Shown: positions 1-13,214 of the stretch, piece by piece
Position numbering within the stretch: position 1 is the first letter of the stretch
Layout of the letters: the number at the start of each line of letters is the position of its first letter
DNA from: Malurus cyaneus samueli
Lineage: Eukaryota > Chordata > Aves > Passeriformes > Maluridae
Assembly (NCBI GenBank): GCA_009741485.1
Contig: CM019216.1
Span: 54,292,918 to 54,356,917, forward strand
Direction of reading: 5' to 3'
Length of the DNA stretch: 64,000 bases
Program-made: the position numbers and the translations under genes
Notes under the pieces: generated by a model
Databases searched by the model: none
What the model was told of the DNA's origin: nothing
The model's input: only the letters and a program-made list of their open reading frames with translations

Positions 1-853
1 TGTACCTTAGTTGAGTTCAGATGAATGCAGAGCACGAAGAGATAATTTTGAAGAGACTTTTTCAGCCTTGCTAACCTTTTTCTATGGTTGGAAAATAAGT
101 TTCTAGAGATTTAAGCATACATTTTTTTAGAGCAAATTAGAATAGAGGCTTGTTGGCAGTAACAAATTATGGTATGCTAAAAATACTTGTTATGAGAATT
201 GATATTTAGAGAGTAATAATGAGGAAGAGGAGGTCTGAAGGAAAAGATACCAGTAAGAATCTTGGTTTCAGAATGTGGTTATTTTAGAATTTGTCATGTG
301 AAAAGGTTTTTGCACATGTCAATAGACATGCAGTTGGAATTAGTGACTGATTTATCCCTAGGGTACAATTAATCATTTGAGGATGGTTGCTTCTGTTTTT
401 TGTTGTTGTTTGTTTCTTAACTGCCCTAGACTGTGGTAGATAAAATCTTTTGTGCATAGATCTTTTTAATTTCGTAAACCTCATTTTGTGCAGTCTATTG
501 GTTAAACATCAGCACAGGCACACCAAACCAGATGGCATTGTATTTCTTGACCTAAGAGCAAGGAAGTCAAGGCACTTGTTCATATTAATCTATCCTCTTC
601 TGTGGCTGATTTAATTGTTCACCATTTTAATTAATCTACAGAAGTTTTAACTCAAAGCACTTGCGAATAAATGTGTGGCATAGAGATGTTGCAAAATCTG
701 CATCAACAATTTTATGAGAGTTTATGATGCTAACCATTCTTTTTTCCCCAAATGTTAGATCATGTACCAAACAATGAAAAATAAGGGATTATTACAGTAA
801 TATTTGTTTTGTCTGTGTATAACTGTGTCCTTACTTTCTCTCTGGTTATACAG
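1..853 (+). other. ESR1: ESR1 intron 2 (3' end only)
   Basis: This is AT-rich intronic sequence ending in a pyrimidine-rich tract (cttactttctctctggttat) and the acceptor CAG at 851-853. I see no coding exon, recognisable repeat or RNA gene in it. The exon for the first zinc finger must lie further left, because the joined frame enters exon 3 with the last two bases of a glycine codon. Confidence 0.85.
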
Positions 854-970
854 GGCACAACGACTACATGTGTCCTGCTACTAACCAGTGCACCATTGAC
901 AAGAACAGAAGGAAGAGTTGCCAGGCCTGCCGACTGAGAAAATGCTACGAAGTGGGAATGATGAAAGGTG
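854..970 (+). CDS. ESR1: ESR1 exon 3: second zinc finger of the DNA-binding domain
   Basis: This 117-bp exon encodes (G)[12 protein letters not shown], then [20 protein letters not shown], then VGMMKG. The four zinc-binding cysteines of finger 2 are visible (MC, QC, SC, AC; human C221, C227, C237 and C240), with the D-box PATNQ between the first two. That loop makes the DNA-bound dimer contact in steroid receptors. The basic RRK/RLRK segment contacts the DNA backbone and starts the C-terminal extension. The exon opens with two bases of a split Gly codon after the acceptor CAG and closes with one base of the next Gly codon before the donor GTATGT. The length and both phases match human exon 3. 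There is no internal stop or frameshift. The frame stays open 98 bp into the intron, to a stop at 1069-1071. Confidence 0.98.
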
Positions 971-1113
971 GTATGTACACAGCCAAATCTTTAGCATTGT
1001 CTTCTGCCTTTCTGCCTTTTAACTTCATTGGGCAACTGTTATGGTTTCTGACTAAAGGAGGAAACAACTGATTTTATTGAGCTGAAGTGCATTAAATCAA
1101 AATTATTTTATTA

Positions 1114-1119
1114 AATAAA
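1114..1119 (+). promoter_or_regulatory. ESR1: candidate intronic poly(A) signal AATAAA
   Basis: A canonical hexamer lies 43 bp beyond the in-frame stop that a read-through of exon 3 would meet (1069-1071). It is followed at about 1142-1160 by a U/GU-rich stretch (tgttatcttgtcc). This arrangement fits a cryptic intronic polyadenylation site, but hexamers are common by chance in AT-rich introns and use is unproven. Confidence 0.3.
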
Positions 1120-2206
1120 AAATGAAAAACTCCCCAATATCATGTTATCTTGTCCAAATTTGCATAAAAATAATAGGACTTTGACTTCAATAGAATTAGA
1201 ATTCCTCTGTTATTGTTTTTAACTCAGTATTTTGTTGGGCTCTCATTGTAGGCTTCAGATGCTGATGAATGAAATTTAACCCAAGATTTTGCAGTATTTT
1301 GCAGTTCAGTGTGAAGAACATTGATAGTCTCAAATGAGTCCATATTTGTTAGATAAACTTTTGGATATGTAATTCTTGCTGTTTGAATGGGAAAGTAAAT
1401 TCCTCTGTTTCAGTACTGTGCATATATTTTGGATGTGAATTATTTTAACCCCAAAATATTAAAGACTACTCATTTTATAAGAACTGAGATAGATGCCTCT
1501 TTCCTGGAATGTATGTAATAATGATGTCTTGTTGTAGCATGCTAAAAATTTCAGATTGGTTTTATTAATGGAGAGTAATAAGTAGCTATAGGGAAACCTA
1601 TATCTATAGGAAAATCATAGCAAACCAGTAAGTGCTCAGAAGAGAAAGGTTTGGATCCCATGTCTTTTCTGTGTGAACAGCTGGTTAAATTACACACTGG
1701 TTCTCCCTTTCTTTGGCACAACTAATGCTTGCTCATGCCACAAAAAGTCTGGAGCAAGAGCTAAGAGTTCATCATGTTTATCCTTTCCATGATAAAGCGT
1801 CATTTATCTGTCCAGCCAAGCTAGGCCAAGTCTGGGAATCTTAGGAGGAAAAGGACAAGAATAAAGGAAAACTGGTCAGTTGTTGCTGAGCTTTAAGGCT
1901 GTATCTGCATTTTTATCAACTCAAAGGTTAGGAGAGAGCTCAGACTGATTTTGTTAATCTCAATTTTCAGAAGCAAGCAGGAGGAAGATATAAAATCTCC
2001 TTCTACTTCTAGAATTTAATACAATAGCTGATTTTTTAAATGAGCTTTTGTTTATTGATCCAGGCATTTTTGTTTCCATCTGAACATCCTGGTTTATATG
2101 GCTAGAATTCTTTAATATGTAATTAATATCACTACAATCCACTACAGCTACAATCCAGAAAAGCTGGAGCTTAAGTAAGGCAAACTAAAAGCAAAGAATC
2201 CTGTAC

Positions 2207-2239
2207 ATGAATATGGGATGAATATTGGATGAATATGGC
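2207..2239. repeat. three-copy 11-bp tandem repeat
   Basis: Three head-to-tail copies of ATGAATATKGG-like units sit at 2207-2217, 2218-2228 and 2229-2239, with one mismatch each. It is a small minisatellite-like array in intron 3 with no evident function. Confidence 0.7.
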
Positions 2240-5200
2240 CATGCAAATTTAGCTTTGACCTTTGTTCATATGGCAGATCATAGCTACAGTCTATAATTAC
2301 ATTTTATGTTCATGATACTACATTTTTCATTTGACATGTTTACATCCAATTATGCTTACATGTATCTAATTAATAATCCACTATACCAGTTCTATGTTTT
2401 TCATATCTCTTTTCTAAGATGTAGGTTCTAATAGGTTTTTTGACTATTCTATATGTAACTGCTTTGCAGAAAAATTGTAAAGATTTCTCAACTAACATTT
2501 CTTAGATTAAAGTAGTCCAAAAGAAATAATGAAATTCTGCCCAAATTTTCTTTCAAATATAGGTGTTCTGTATTCTTTATTTCATACAGTGTTTCTTACT
2601 TGAGGAAAGTCCTCCGTATTTCATCCTTTCCTTTTACAATGCTGTAAGACTTCTATAATCCATACAGGAACTGGCAGTTCAAAAATAGTGTTGTGGTTGT
2701 TTTAGTTGTTGCTTTTGTTTTTGTTTTCTTTTTAAGAAACTGAAGTCACAGTTTTCAAACAAGGAGATCAGGATCAGCATAAATTGTATCTGCTTTTATA
2801 GTACCACTAATGATGCATGAAGTCCATCACTGGTTCATAGGCAAGAATTTTTAAAATCTTTATTTTAGGAAGTATTGGGAAAAAATTCTGAGCTCCCTTA
2901 CTTGCAGGTAATAAATCTGTTCTGCCTGCAGATGATTTCAGGGAAGGTAAAGTTAATGTAGGTGAGGTAAAACATTGAAAATCCTTCTAGAGAAATTACT
3001 GATTCCCTATTGCCCACATATATGTGGGGAAAAGGAAATCCTTTATTCTAAAGCTTTATAATTCCTACATTTCTCTCAGATGAAGATAAAGGTTAAGTGA
3101 ATATTCTTGTTATGCTGTCTGGTTAACTTTTAAATGATAATGTTTAAATTATTTGATTTTAAATTTTTTTCTCAGGAGAGCCATGAAGGTTTTCTCTTTT
3201 TATAGGTATAATAGAGCCTGTATTCAACACACTTAAATCATGTAGCTCTGTGGTTAGCTCTAGATTCACATTGTTCTCTAATAATTCACAGTTCTTGTGA
3301 TTCAATCTTTTAGTTAAATAATCTTCCCATGTTCATGTTGAAGGATTTGTCTTTTATAAGGTATTAATTAAGGCATACACTTGAATGTTTGTTTGTGTCT
3401 TATCTCACTTCTGTCTCTATCTCCACAATTTTCTTACAGTGATATAACTTCTAGATATAACGGAAAACACCTGTAATCTTTCTTTTTCCTTTTTCTTCTG
3501 CACAAAATTAGCTGTGGTTTCTTAATAAATTGTAAAAGCTGTGAAATTTGGCTTTTCTCTGCCATGGAACTGGTATGAGTATTACCTGATACTAATTTTT
3601 GAATTTCAGTAAATGTTGGGGAAGGTTGAGAAAATGTGGATTAGATGTCTCAGGTTTATTCTAAACATGGGATGTAGAATATGGTTGGTGAGGTTTTCCT
3701 CACAGAAGGACACTTAACGCAGCATGAAAAAGCTCATATATATTATTTTTAGTAAAGTGGACACAACTAAAACATGTTTTTGGAGCTTCATGTAGAAAAA
3801 AAATGCAGGCTTCAAGTGGCCCTTGAACTGTGGCAGGAACATTTACTTATGAGTTCCTCTTACAAGTTCCTGTGGAAATTTTATTGATTTTCTTTTTCTT
3901 CTCTGTTCTTGTGTCTTTTAAAAACTTCTTTCAGTACTGAAGGGCTATTTTCTTTCTCTCCTCTTGTGTTTGCAAGTGTTTACTTCTGCATCTGTTACCG
4001 TGCTGCTTCAAAAGACAATTAGGCTGCAAGAATCTCTGCTGATGCAGTTGACATCTGAGGCATAATTTACAGCCTCAGTTAATTTGCAGTTATATTTTGT
4101 CCAAATGCTTCATTCTCTCTTTCTGAATAAATGCAAAGGACCTTAAATTACATGTTATTATTTAGTCTGTTCTTCCCTGTTTGCATGCAAAGATAAAGTG
4201 GACACATTGATAAGATCCTTTTCATGTCCCTCTTACTTCTGTTATGTAGCAGGGGAGAGTAGAATTGGTTTTGTTTGCAATCCATTGACGCCCTCTTCAA
4301 GGTTGTTTCTGTTCTGTTTGGAGAAGTATAATCCAACTGACTTTCCACGGTGGAGGGTCCCAGCTTCCAAATGGAGCTGTTACAGCAATTGCAGCCCTGA
4401 AGCCCAGCCACGTGCATGGTGCAGGTGATCTCTACTCCAATACGGACTTAGTTTTCCATTTCTCCATTGTTTCAAAGGCTTTCTGATGGCTTGGCTCTGA
4501 AAAATCTAATGCAAAAGCATCTTACTTTTTTGTTTGGTTATTAATTATTTGTGTAGTGTGGTAAGTGAATGAGGGTTTCTAGTTGTTAGCATGCTACATT
4601 CTTCCCCTCCTTTCAAATGTGTGATAAGGCAGATTTATCATTAAGTGCTGTGTGGGATCAGAGCACTTAGGTGCGAGTGGAATTCGGGGCAAAAAAATTG
4701 CCATAATGTGAAATGCCAGATACTTAAAGAAAAAATCTTTGCCTGATAGTCCATTTTTAACCACCCTGACACCTACATAATTCTTTCAGTTGTCGAATGC
4801 CAAGGACTACCTAACCTCAGGTCACAGGAAATGTGGCCATCAAGGGTTTGAGTGTTTATGTGCTAGAACCAGATGGTGATTTTGTGTGTGACTTGGGGTA
4901 TTTATTGTCATTGAACAGCCTGAAATCTCAGGTTGTAGAGAGAAGATTCTGAGTGTTAGTTTTTGTGATAATGAAATTACAGTGTTACAGTGCATTTGAA
5001 GCCTCCCTCAGTGTTACCTTCACAAAGTGAGAACACTTCTGAGATTACTGCAGAACAGGGCAGGGAGTGAAACTGTGCTGGCATAACAGGTGCTAAAACA
5101 ACATGCCATTTTACTGTAGAAACTTTCATTAACTCCTAGGGACTGGAATCTCTAGGCTTCAGTTTTCCTCTTGCATCCTCTTGAAATAGTTACCCACCTG

Positions 5201-5929
5201 TAATCCAGTCTAGTTCAGTGTGACAGCCTTGCTGAAGTTTAAGATAAATTTTTACAGGGAAAAGAAAAAATAATTTGGCAAATTTTTCATCCTCTCAGAG
5301 AAGGACCTTGCTGATTTTTTCTTTAAATGGAGAGAGTTATGGTTCCTTGCTGAATTCTATATTTATTCATGCAAAAAGGCTAGAGAGTTATTAAAATAAT
5401 TCTCAAAAGTAGAAGTAAATTGATGTCTGATACAACCACTGGAAGGGTTCAAGGCCTTCTAGTTCTTAATGTAATTATCTTTTAATAAAATTTTATATTA
5501 AAAAGAGAAATTAGTGAATGAAGGAGAATGGATTTTGGATGTGAAATGGTTCTGGTTTGTTCAAAGGGAACCTCAATGGTACTTATTAGACATACTGTTC
5601 TGTACTCAGCCAAATAACTGTGTAGGTGGGGCCTGAGCTATGTATGAGGAAATGTACTTTTTAAAATTGCAATTGATGGGCTGAAAGCATATACTCATGC
5701 AACATTTGAAGCAAGGTTTATGAGTTTACAGCAGTTTTCTGGGAAAAAAAGATGGAAATGAAATCAGATTTTTTAGTGAATTGTTTCTTTCGCCTCTTTG
5801 TGCACGTGCAAAGTGGGTCACTGCCATTGAATTGTCCCAAAATATAATATTCCTGTGTTCTGCCCCCAAAGTTAGAAAGAGAGAACACCTTTGCAAAAAA
5901 TGCTTTATCTTCCTATTCACTTCATAAAA

Positions 5930-6070
5930 TGATCTGTGCTAGAAGGAACTCCAAGAGGTTTTTTGTTGAGCCACCTGCTCAAAGCAACTTCAACACTGAA
6001 TTTATACATGACTGGTTGAGACCTTTTACAGTCAGGTGGAAATGGGACAAATTGTCTTGTGCTCATTTAT
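5930..6070 (-). mobile_element. weak CR1 LINE trace, antisense
   Basis: The + strand reads agaaggaactccaagagg, then gagccacctgctcaaagc, then acttcaacactgaat. This resembles the reverse complement of a CR1 3' region, whose usual form includes a 'cacctgctcagagcagg' segment. Divergence is high and the ends are uncertain. Confidence 0.45.
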
Positions 6071-6255
6071 ATGTTTCAACTGGATATATAAAAAACCTCT
6101 TAATACAGAATTTTTAATGTTTAACTCTTGAACACGTGTTTGAGATTGCAAAGCTGTCTATAGTTGTATATCTGTTTACATTTGCTTTTTGGCCTTTTCA
6201 CACTTTTTTCATAATTCCTTATTTCAAATAATTCCTAGGGTACTAGAATAATAAG

Positions 6256-6562
6256 AGAGCTCAAGAGGGATTTTTTACAACATAATTTAGTGGTAAGACA
6301 AGGGGTAGTAGCTTCAAACTGGAAAAGGGTAGGTTTAGATTAGATATTAGGAAGAAATTCTCTGCTCTGAAGGTGGTGATGTTACATTGGGACAGATTGC
6401 CCAGAGATGTTTCCCCATCCCTGGAAGTGTTCAAGGCCAGCTTGGATGGGGCTCTGAGCAACCTGATCTAATGGAAGGTGTCTTTGTCTGTGGCAGGGAG
6501 GTTGGAACTTGATGATCTATAAGATCTCTCCAACCCAAACCATTCCATGATTTTATGATTCT
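6256..6562 (+). mobile_element. CR1 LINE 3' end, sense
   Basis: This is a 5'-truncated CR1 copy in the same orientation as ESR1. It carries the typical ORF2 tail and 3' UTR words (gattagatattaggaagaaa, catccctggaagtgttcaag, ggttggaacttgatgat). It ends in the CR1 terminal motif attccatgattttatgattc. It lacks most of ORF2 and cannot move on its own. Part of it reads as a 66-codon frame on the opposite strand, which is only a shadow. Confidence 0.92.
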
Positions 6563-7377
6563 GGTTCTTCTCTTGGTTAGACATTTAGTTAAGTTCTAGC
6601 ATTAAGTCCTGGTATCAGGCCAAACACCTTCTATACCCAATAAATTTAACTAATTTCTAAAATGTAGCAATTAAAATTTCTTGTTGCCTTTGAGATTTCT
6701 ACTAATGGCCTGATTGTCCTGAAACAACTGGCTTTCCCAAATCGTGGTTGATGTGGAGGTAGAGAATGTTCCTGTAAACTCTTTTTATGAACTGTGAAAC
6801 GTCTGTATGCTCATCATAAATATTGTCTAGAAATGGGGCAGTTGCCATACTTACTGTAACCAAAACTTGATATGGTTTTGGGAGTGTCAGCACTGAAAGG
6901 GATTAATTTGAATGATGGATTAATTGAACTTCTCTTGTTTCACTTCTACATGTCCTCAGATGCTCTTTAAAACATGGGCTATGACTGCCAAAGATTGAAT
7001 ACAAAAATACAGATTAGGGTGAATCATGCCTTGCACCTTCATCTTTAATTAATAGATCATTGGTTCTCAAACTGTGCATTATGATTAGTCATTAGAGACC
7101 CCAAATGACATTTGCCTGCTTGTTAATAGCTATTTTTTTTGTCACCACAAGGTCTTTAGGAGTTTATATGGAATCAGTTTTATGATCTGTTTTAGTTGGT
7201 ATGCAGCACTGAGATGTGTGGTGACTTGGTCACTGAGCAAACTGGTGGCAGAGCAAGGAGTTGAAACAGAATATCTGAATTTAAACCCCCTGTGAATTCT
7301 CTCTCCCCCTGTCTCCAATAGGTAGCCCTGACTATAGAGGAGAAGTAAGCCCCAGTCTGGAAAAGAATAAGAAGTAC

Positions 7378-7404
7378 TTTTTTTTTTTTTTTTTTTTTTT
7401 TTTT
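7378..7404. repeat. poly(T) run, 27 bases
   Basis: This is an uninterrupted homopolymer in intron 3. There is no retrocopy body or poly(A) signal next to it on either strand, so it looks like a simple repeat. It is expected to vary in length between individuals and sequencing methods. Confidence 0.9.
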
Positions 7405-9441
7405 CATAATACTTCACATAAATGGACATACAGCATTCACCCACTCAGGAGTAGAAAAGATTGTAACATGCAGGTGCACAGACTGAACACAAATCTGTTA
7501 TTTATTTATAGTATTGAGTGCCTAGATATCCATGTGAGAAACCAGGCTATTAAGCTCTAAGTCACTTGGGGCAGGTCTGTTTGAGATTAGACATTAAATT
7601 CTGATTAATCTTTTTAGATGATTTCAGGCAATGTTTCTCATTTAAAGTAATTGTCAACCCATCTGGGTTTTCAGCACAATTTACATTTCTGTTTCATTTT
7701 CTGAAAGAGAAAAGGGAATGAAATGAGGGGCTGATTGTCTGAATTATATTCAACAGAAGTATTTATTAGGCTATAAAATTTGAATTTGGAAAGTGGCGTT
7801 ACTTTCCTGTGACCAAATAATATATTTATGTGGAAAGAATCAAGCAGAAAAGTCCTCAAAATCTCAAAGGTTTTTAAAATCACCTTGGAAGAACCATCCT
7901 GCTGACATACATTAGAATATAAGAACTGACACTGCAGTTGTAGCTTCAGCAATCTCCATCTGTTATAAATCTATCAAGAATGAAATTCTATTATTGACTT
8001 CTACTTACATACAGAAGCTACAGTGACCTTATGTTTTAAAGGGATCTGTAAGAGTCTGTTTTGTTTCCCTTGAAGCACTGTAAAGCTATTGAATTCGGCA
8101 GAGGTGTGCCTAATGAGGCCTATCTGTAAAGAGAAGTTACCATAAGAAGTCATTAGGAGACAGTTACCTTGCTTGAATCCATCCTTTGGACTCTAAAGTT
8201 GTGCTTAGACACTCAGGTTTGTGTCCCTAAGAAGACTGTTGATTTGTTCACTTTCACTTTTGCACTCCCTTACTTTTCCTAATGGCTGCAACGACACCAA
8301 AGTGAGCCTGGGCTGAGCCCCAGAGAGCTTCTCCAAGTTTAGTAAATCCTTCCCATATTTGGACATTTGAAGAGAAGGTTTTGAATTTTTAGCCTCCTCA
8401 ACTCTGACTTCAATTTCAGAAAAGTGGGTTTCTGGATAGGAGAATCTGGCTTCTTCCTTTGTGAACACTGGTGTAAAGGATTTGTGCGGTATCTCTGCCA
8501 TGGCCTGTTCTTTGCATTCTCCTCTAACAGTATGATCATCAACTGAGCAATTGACTCTCTGCCTTTCTGACAGAAACCTTCTAATTTATAAGACCTTTCA
8601 CTTACCACATACATTTAGTTTTTTACTGTCAAACAGGGTTTGTTTTACAAAACACTAGAGATTCTTTCTGGCAAATTTCAACAGAATTCCGACAGGTAGG
8701 TTGGTCTTGAAGGGCAACAACATTGTTTAGAAGAGAAGGTGTTTCCAATCAGATTTGAAACACTATTTTGATGAACTGACACAATTATAGGCTGTTAATG
8801 CTACAAGGCTGTGCGTGTATATAGAAGTGTCAAATGTCTGTCATCTGGGGTCTGCTGACAAGGAGCAGAACTGGGGACAAAGAGCCTCAGGTTCAAAGGT
8901 TGTTCCAGACTGGAAAATTAGCTGTTAAACCATTTGCCCATCACTGTTTCCAAAACCAATCATAGATCCATCTTTTTCTTGTCCCTTTTTCTTCCTGCCA
9001 TGATTTCCCCTCCCCTCAAGTGTGACTAAAAACTGTTGATTGACAAAATTTCTAATGAAAAAGAAATCAAAGACTATTATATAAAGCAGCTCACAGGGAA
9101 TATATTTAACTAAAATGGAATTTGAGATTATGTGTTTCTCATCAAATCTAAAATGCATTGTTCTGTAGTTCATACACAGCCAAACAAATTTGATTTTATT
9201 TGGTCTCCTCCTTTTCTTCCTTTAAATATTATTGAATATTTTATATAACAGAGGTGGAACTTTGTTAGTTGCAGTAGGTAGGAAAAACTGGCATTTGTAT
9301 GACTGAGATTCAATGATCATCCAATGCATTCTTAATTTAGGATATTTTGTTTTAACAATCTGGAATTTATTTTTTGTTTTGTTTTAATGACACGAGGGAA
9401 AACCCTAGTGAAGTATTTCATATTGTTAACATTTCCTTCAC

Positions 9442-9515
9442 GATCATAGACTCATTGAATCTTGAGCTGGAAAGGACCTTAAAGATTATCTAGTTCCAAC
9501 TTCCCTGCCATGGGA
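9442..9515 (-). mobile_element. CR1 LINE 3' terminal fragment, antisense
   Basis: The + strand reads gatcatagactcattgaatc, then gagctggaaaggaccttaaa, then tagttccaacttccctgcc. This is the reverse complement of the CR1 3' end. Only about 75 bp remain. Confidence 0.8.
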
Positions 9516-12500
9516 GTGTTGCATAAAATTTTATTGTCCATATGCAATTTTATTGCTGATCAAGCTCTAGTGATTAGATTATATAATTATTCAGCAGTTT
9601 TGAAACCTGTTTCCACATCTAAAAGTCTGATTGAATTTACATATGAAGCTTTATAAAACTGACTTTGAAAATCTTGGCTCTTGCAGCTTTAAAATTTGAG
9701 TAGAAATTGTTTTAAGAGCTCTTCCAAGATACATATTACTTAAATTTCTGGTAGAATATTGTTTTTCATCATGCTTGACAATTCAGGTCCCTTTATTGGC
9801 TGAACTGTCAACTCAAAATTGATGCATTCATATATTTAAAAAACCCTTACAGGATCATTGCACTTTTGGCAATGTAATTGTAGCTTGATAGAGTTGCCTT
9901 TTTTGGAATTAGTAACTGCATTATCTCCTTTTAACAGAGATAAAATTTGATTAAGCTGAAGGAAATTTGGGAGAACTTGCATTTTTCAGAGAGATACTCA
10001 CTCCTGTTTAGTCCAAGAAAACGAATAAGTACGTTACTTGTCCATCTAGGGGTTAGGTAAGGAGTTAGTAGCAAGTTCTGTAACTCTCTTATGACTGTGA
10101 TACTTATACAGATTCAGAGACCTTTCTGTCTGTGATCATAAAAGCTGCTGATGTGATGCAGAAGGAATGCATACTCTTCCTGACGGTTTTTTTTTCAGAT
10201 TTAGTCTCTACGGAGTCTAGTAGTAAAATTGCTACAGTTGGGTGGTTGGCTGATTTTTTTCAAAATCCCAAAATAAAAAGGCAAAAAATAAATTAGTGTG
10301 GGGCATCTCCCCCACACTGGTTATGGTCAGTTTTGCTCAATGCACCACTTTTTTTGTTCTAAGATCAAGAAAAGCTTGTGGTAAACTTTAAGATAAATTA
10401 AAAATAAAATTATTGTTCTTATTTAACATCTGGTTTATTTGTAAACAGCTGAATATGCTTACATTTTCCACCTTTCCTCTGTTATGTAAACCTCATCACA
10501 TCCTTGTTTTAGTTAACAAGGCAAGCCTGGGCTAAGTAAAAAGCAAAACAAAAATATCTGATCTTTCTGTAATTTATGTGATGGAGGGCTTAAAGGGGCT
10601 CTAGTTTTATGTATTAACCCTAATCGATTCTGTTCTTTCTTTCTATACCACCTTCTTTCTAGCTAAACCACCTTCTAATTTATTCTCACTGTCAGCTTTG
10701 CTTCTGCATGGTGTGAAAGAGAACCTCTGCTTGTCTGTCCTGAACCTTGAATGGGGTATTTTCATTTGATACCTTCTTGTATTAAAAGAGAAGTTTTAGT
10801 ATTTTGCACTTTATTCATCATCTTGCTGCTCTTGGTTTTGTAGTCTTGTGTCTGGCTTGCAGACCAAGCAGACATAGTCAATTTAGCTATTTCTTACACC
10901 AAAATTGTTTCAAATTTGAAGTAATCTGTTTTTCTCTTATCCTTTTTCCATTTATTTTATGTAACTTTTTAATTTAGGAAAAGCAGAACTGCATACAGTG
11001 TTCATTCTAGTGTGCCTCACGATAATAAACTGTGATTTATGAAGTTGTTCTGTCCTCCCTTCCTTTCCTAGTAATTTCTAGCCTTCTATTTACTTTCTGA
11101 ACTTATCTGATGTTTTTATAGTATTTTTCTAACCCCAGGTTTTTGTTTATGAATTATGTCAGCCCATCTATTTATGATTATGTTGAACACCACAGACCCC
11201 AAGAATACTTTCTATTTGAAAGAAAATTGCTAGATGAGCAGTTGTAAAATTTGAAATGTGAGGAAGTTAACAAATGCTTTAGTTTCTGTGACCCATTTGG
11301 GCCTGTTCACATGATGACATCTACAAGTTTCACACAGCAATTCTAATTCAAAAGCATTACATTGATACAAAGTATAAAACAAAAATATCTGTTAGAGATA
11401 GAACATGCCTGCTATTGGGTATTTCAAGGAAGGAAGTTATCAATGAGAATATCTCTATGATGACATTTTGCCAGAATAAATCTTGTGTTTTTATGAATAG
11501 TAAGAATCTCCCCCCACTCTCTTTAACAGAAACTGTTTAGTGGTAGGAAAGATTGATATTGAATGAAAAATGGAAACAGCAAAGCACTTCAGAGTTTTGG
11601 CTCAGAAATAGTTTAGTGAATGGGAAATGCAGATAGGTTAAGTAATAGGAGTGATGAAAGATTTATTGAACTCCCTTTATCTGAATAGATTAATGGAATA
11701 GAATCACAAAGCCTACTAGACTTTGAATGAATTAGACATAAACTGCTCCATCGTCAATTACTAATTCAGTGAAAATCTCACCATAGCTGAAGAAAGAGGG
11801 AAAGAGATCTAAAGATTCTCCCTGTTTCTTTGAGGCTGGAAAGGTATGCCTGCTTATGTGATCCAACATTTAAGTGAAGGCAAGTTTTATGTGAGATGAA
11901 AAGGCTGCTAACAAAGACTGAGATTCTAAAGGTTTAAAATTTTGTGGTGTGAAGAGAGCTGAGCAAAGGTTGTATTTCCCTTTCCCAGCCATTAGAAAGG
12001 CTGTATTGATTGCTTGTAAATGTTTTATTTTGTTTTGTTTTTGCTTTAAATGTTTTCTCTATTCCTTGTATAGTTTGCATCTTTGTTCTCTATAGATACT
12101 TTCTGTGCTTTTCAAACTGGGACTAGTGCTGCTTTTCATATTTCATGAGAACTCCAGAATAAGCCACGTCATAAGCTGCCTTCTCATATCTCAGTTCTTT
12201 GTGTGCTTTCCTTATTACTTGGTTGTCCTCCCCTGCCTCCACTTGATGATGGATTAAGGTTTTTGACTCTGTCTCAAAATGCCTGTAACTCCTCCACTTA
12301 GAGCCAGACTTAACCTTCCCTTTATGGTTGGAGTCCACGTGGGCTTTATCATTATGTTTTTCTTGTAACCTTTCCACAAAGGGAGATTTTGTTCCACTGT
12401 AAAGGTCTTATGTTGTTTGAATTGGTATGGCTGACTTGATAATATCCCAAGGTTCAGGGTCACACAGTGCAAAGCACATTGCAGAAATGTGCAGTAATGA

Positions 12501-13214
12501 CAGTGAGGGTTTCTGTTGTGGTTATTTCAGCCTTTTGACAGTAGGTCTCCCACATCAGATTCTGAAGTTGCAATTATCTCTCCTTTTCTTACTTATGTTT
12601 ATCTGCTTATGTGGAATTCTTTATTGCTGTATAAGTTAATCTTATAATGGGAACTTTCTTGAGTGGTTTTTATATAATTATGAAGATCACAGGCTCAGTA
12701 ATAGGGTGATGTTTAATTAAAATAATTGGTGACCTTAAGCAAATATTTCTAGATGTTTGCTATTAGTAGCTCTAGGGAGCTACTTCTGTCATCCATCTGA
12801 TCCACCAACATCATTAATTTATCGTTGATCATTTATAGAATAATGGTCTGCTAGAGGTTGGAACATAGTTTGAAGTTTTTGGCTGTAATGCAATATTTAT
12901 TTATTCCCAATAACCAACTTCCTTTTGTGGGGCTAAGGCAGCCTAGACAGTGTCCCTAGTCTGGAGTTCTCTGTGAGCCCAACTAATCTGAATTTTAGGA
13001 AGGTGTGCACTATTCATGACACTATACTTTTAAAAATGGTTTTTCTCTCCAACTACTGATGTAAGATTCCCTATATAGGAAGAAATCTTCAGAAAATAAA
13101 TCAAGAGTCAGTGCTGCCTGGGTCTATCAAAAGCATCTGCTGTTGGCTGAAGCCAAGTGTACATGATACTTCAGTTCAAGGAATGGAGTTAATTTTATTC
13201 TTGTGTGTCTCTAG

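Larger units (their letters stand above)
971..13214 (+). other. ESR1: ESR1 intron 3 (12.2 kb)
   Basis: The intron starts with GTATGT and ends with TCTCTAG. It is AT-rich and mostly unique. I recognise CR1 LINE fragments at 5930-6070 (weak), 6256-6562 and 9442-9515, a 27-T run at 7378-7404, a three-copy 11-bp tandem repeat at 2207-2239, and an AATAAA at 1114-1119 close to the exon 3 donor. The longest open frames are short (100 codons or less) and match nothing I know. I see nothing definable between 1200 and 5900 apart from that tandem repeat, nor between 9600 and 13200. Confidence 0.9.

Noticed and set aside
7378..7404. Poly(T) as the tail of a minus-strand retrocopy
   Set aside because: No gene body, poly(A) signal or target-site duplication is visible next to it. 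The same applies to the A19 run at 21147 and the T19 run at 26534.
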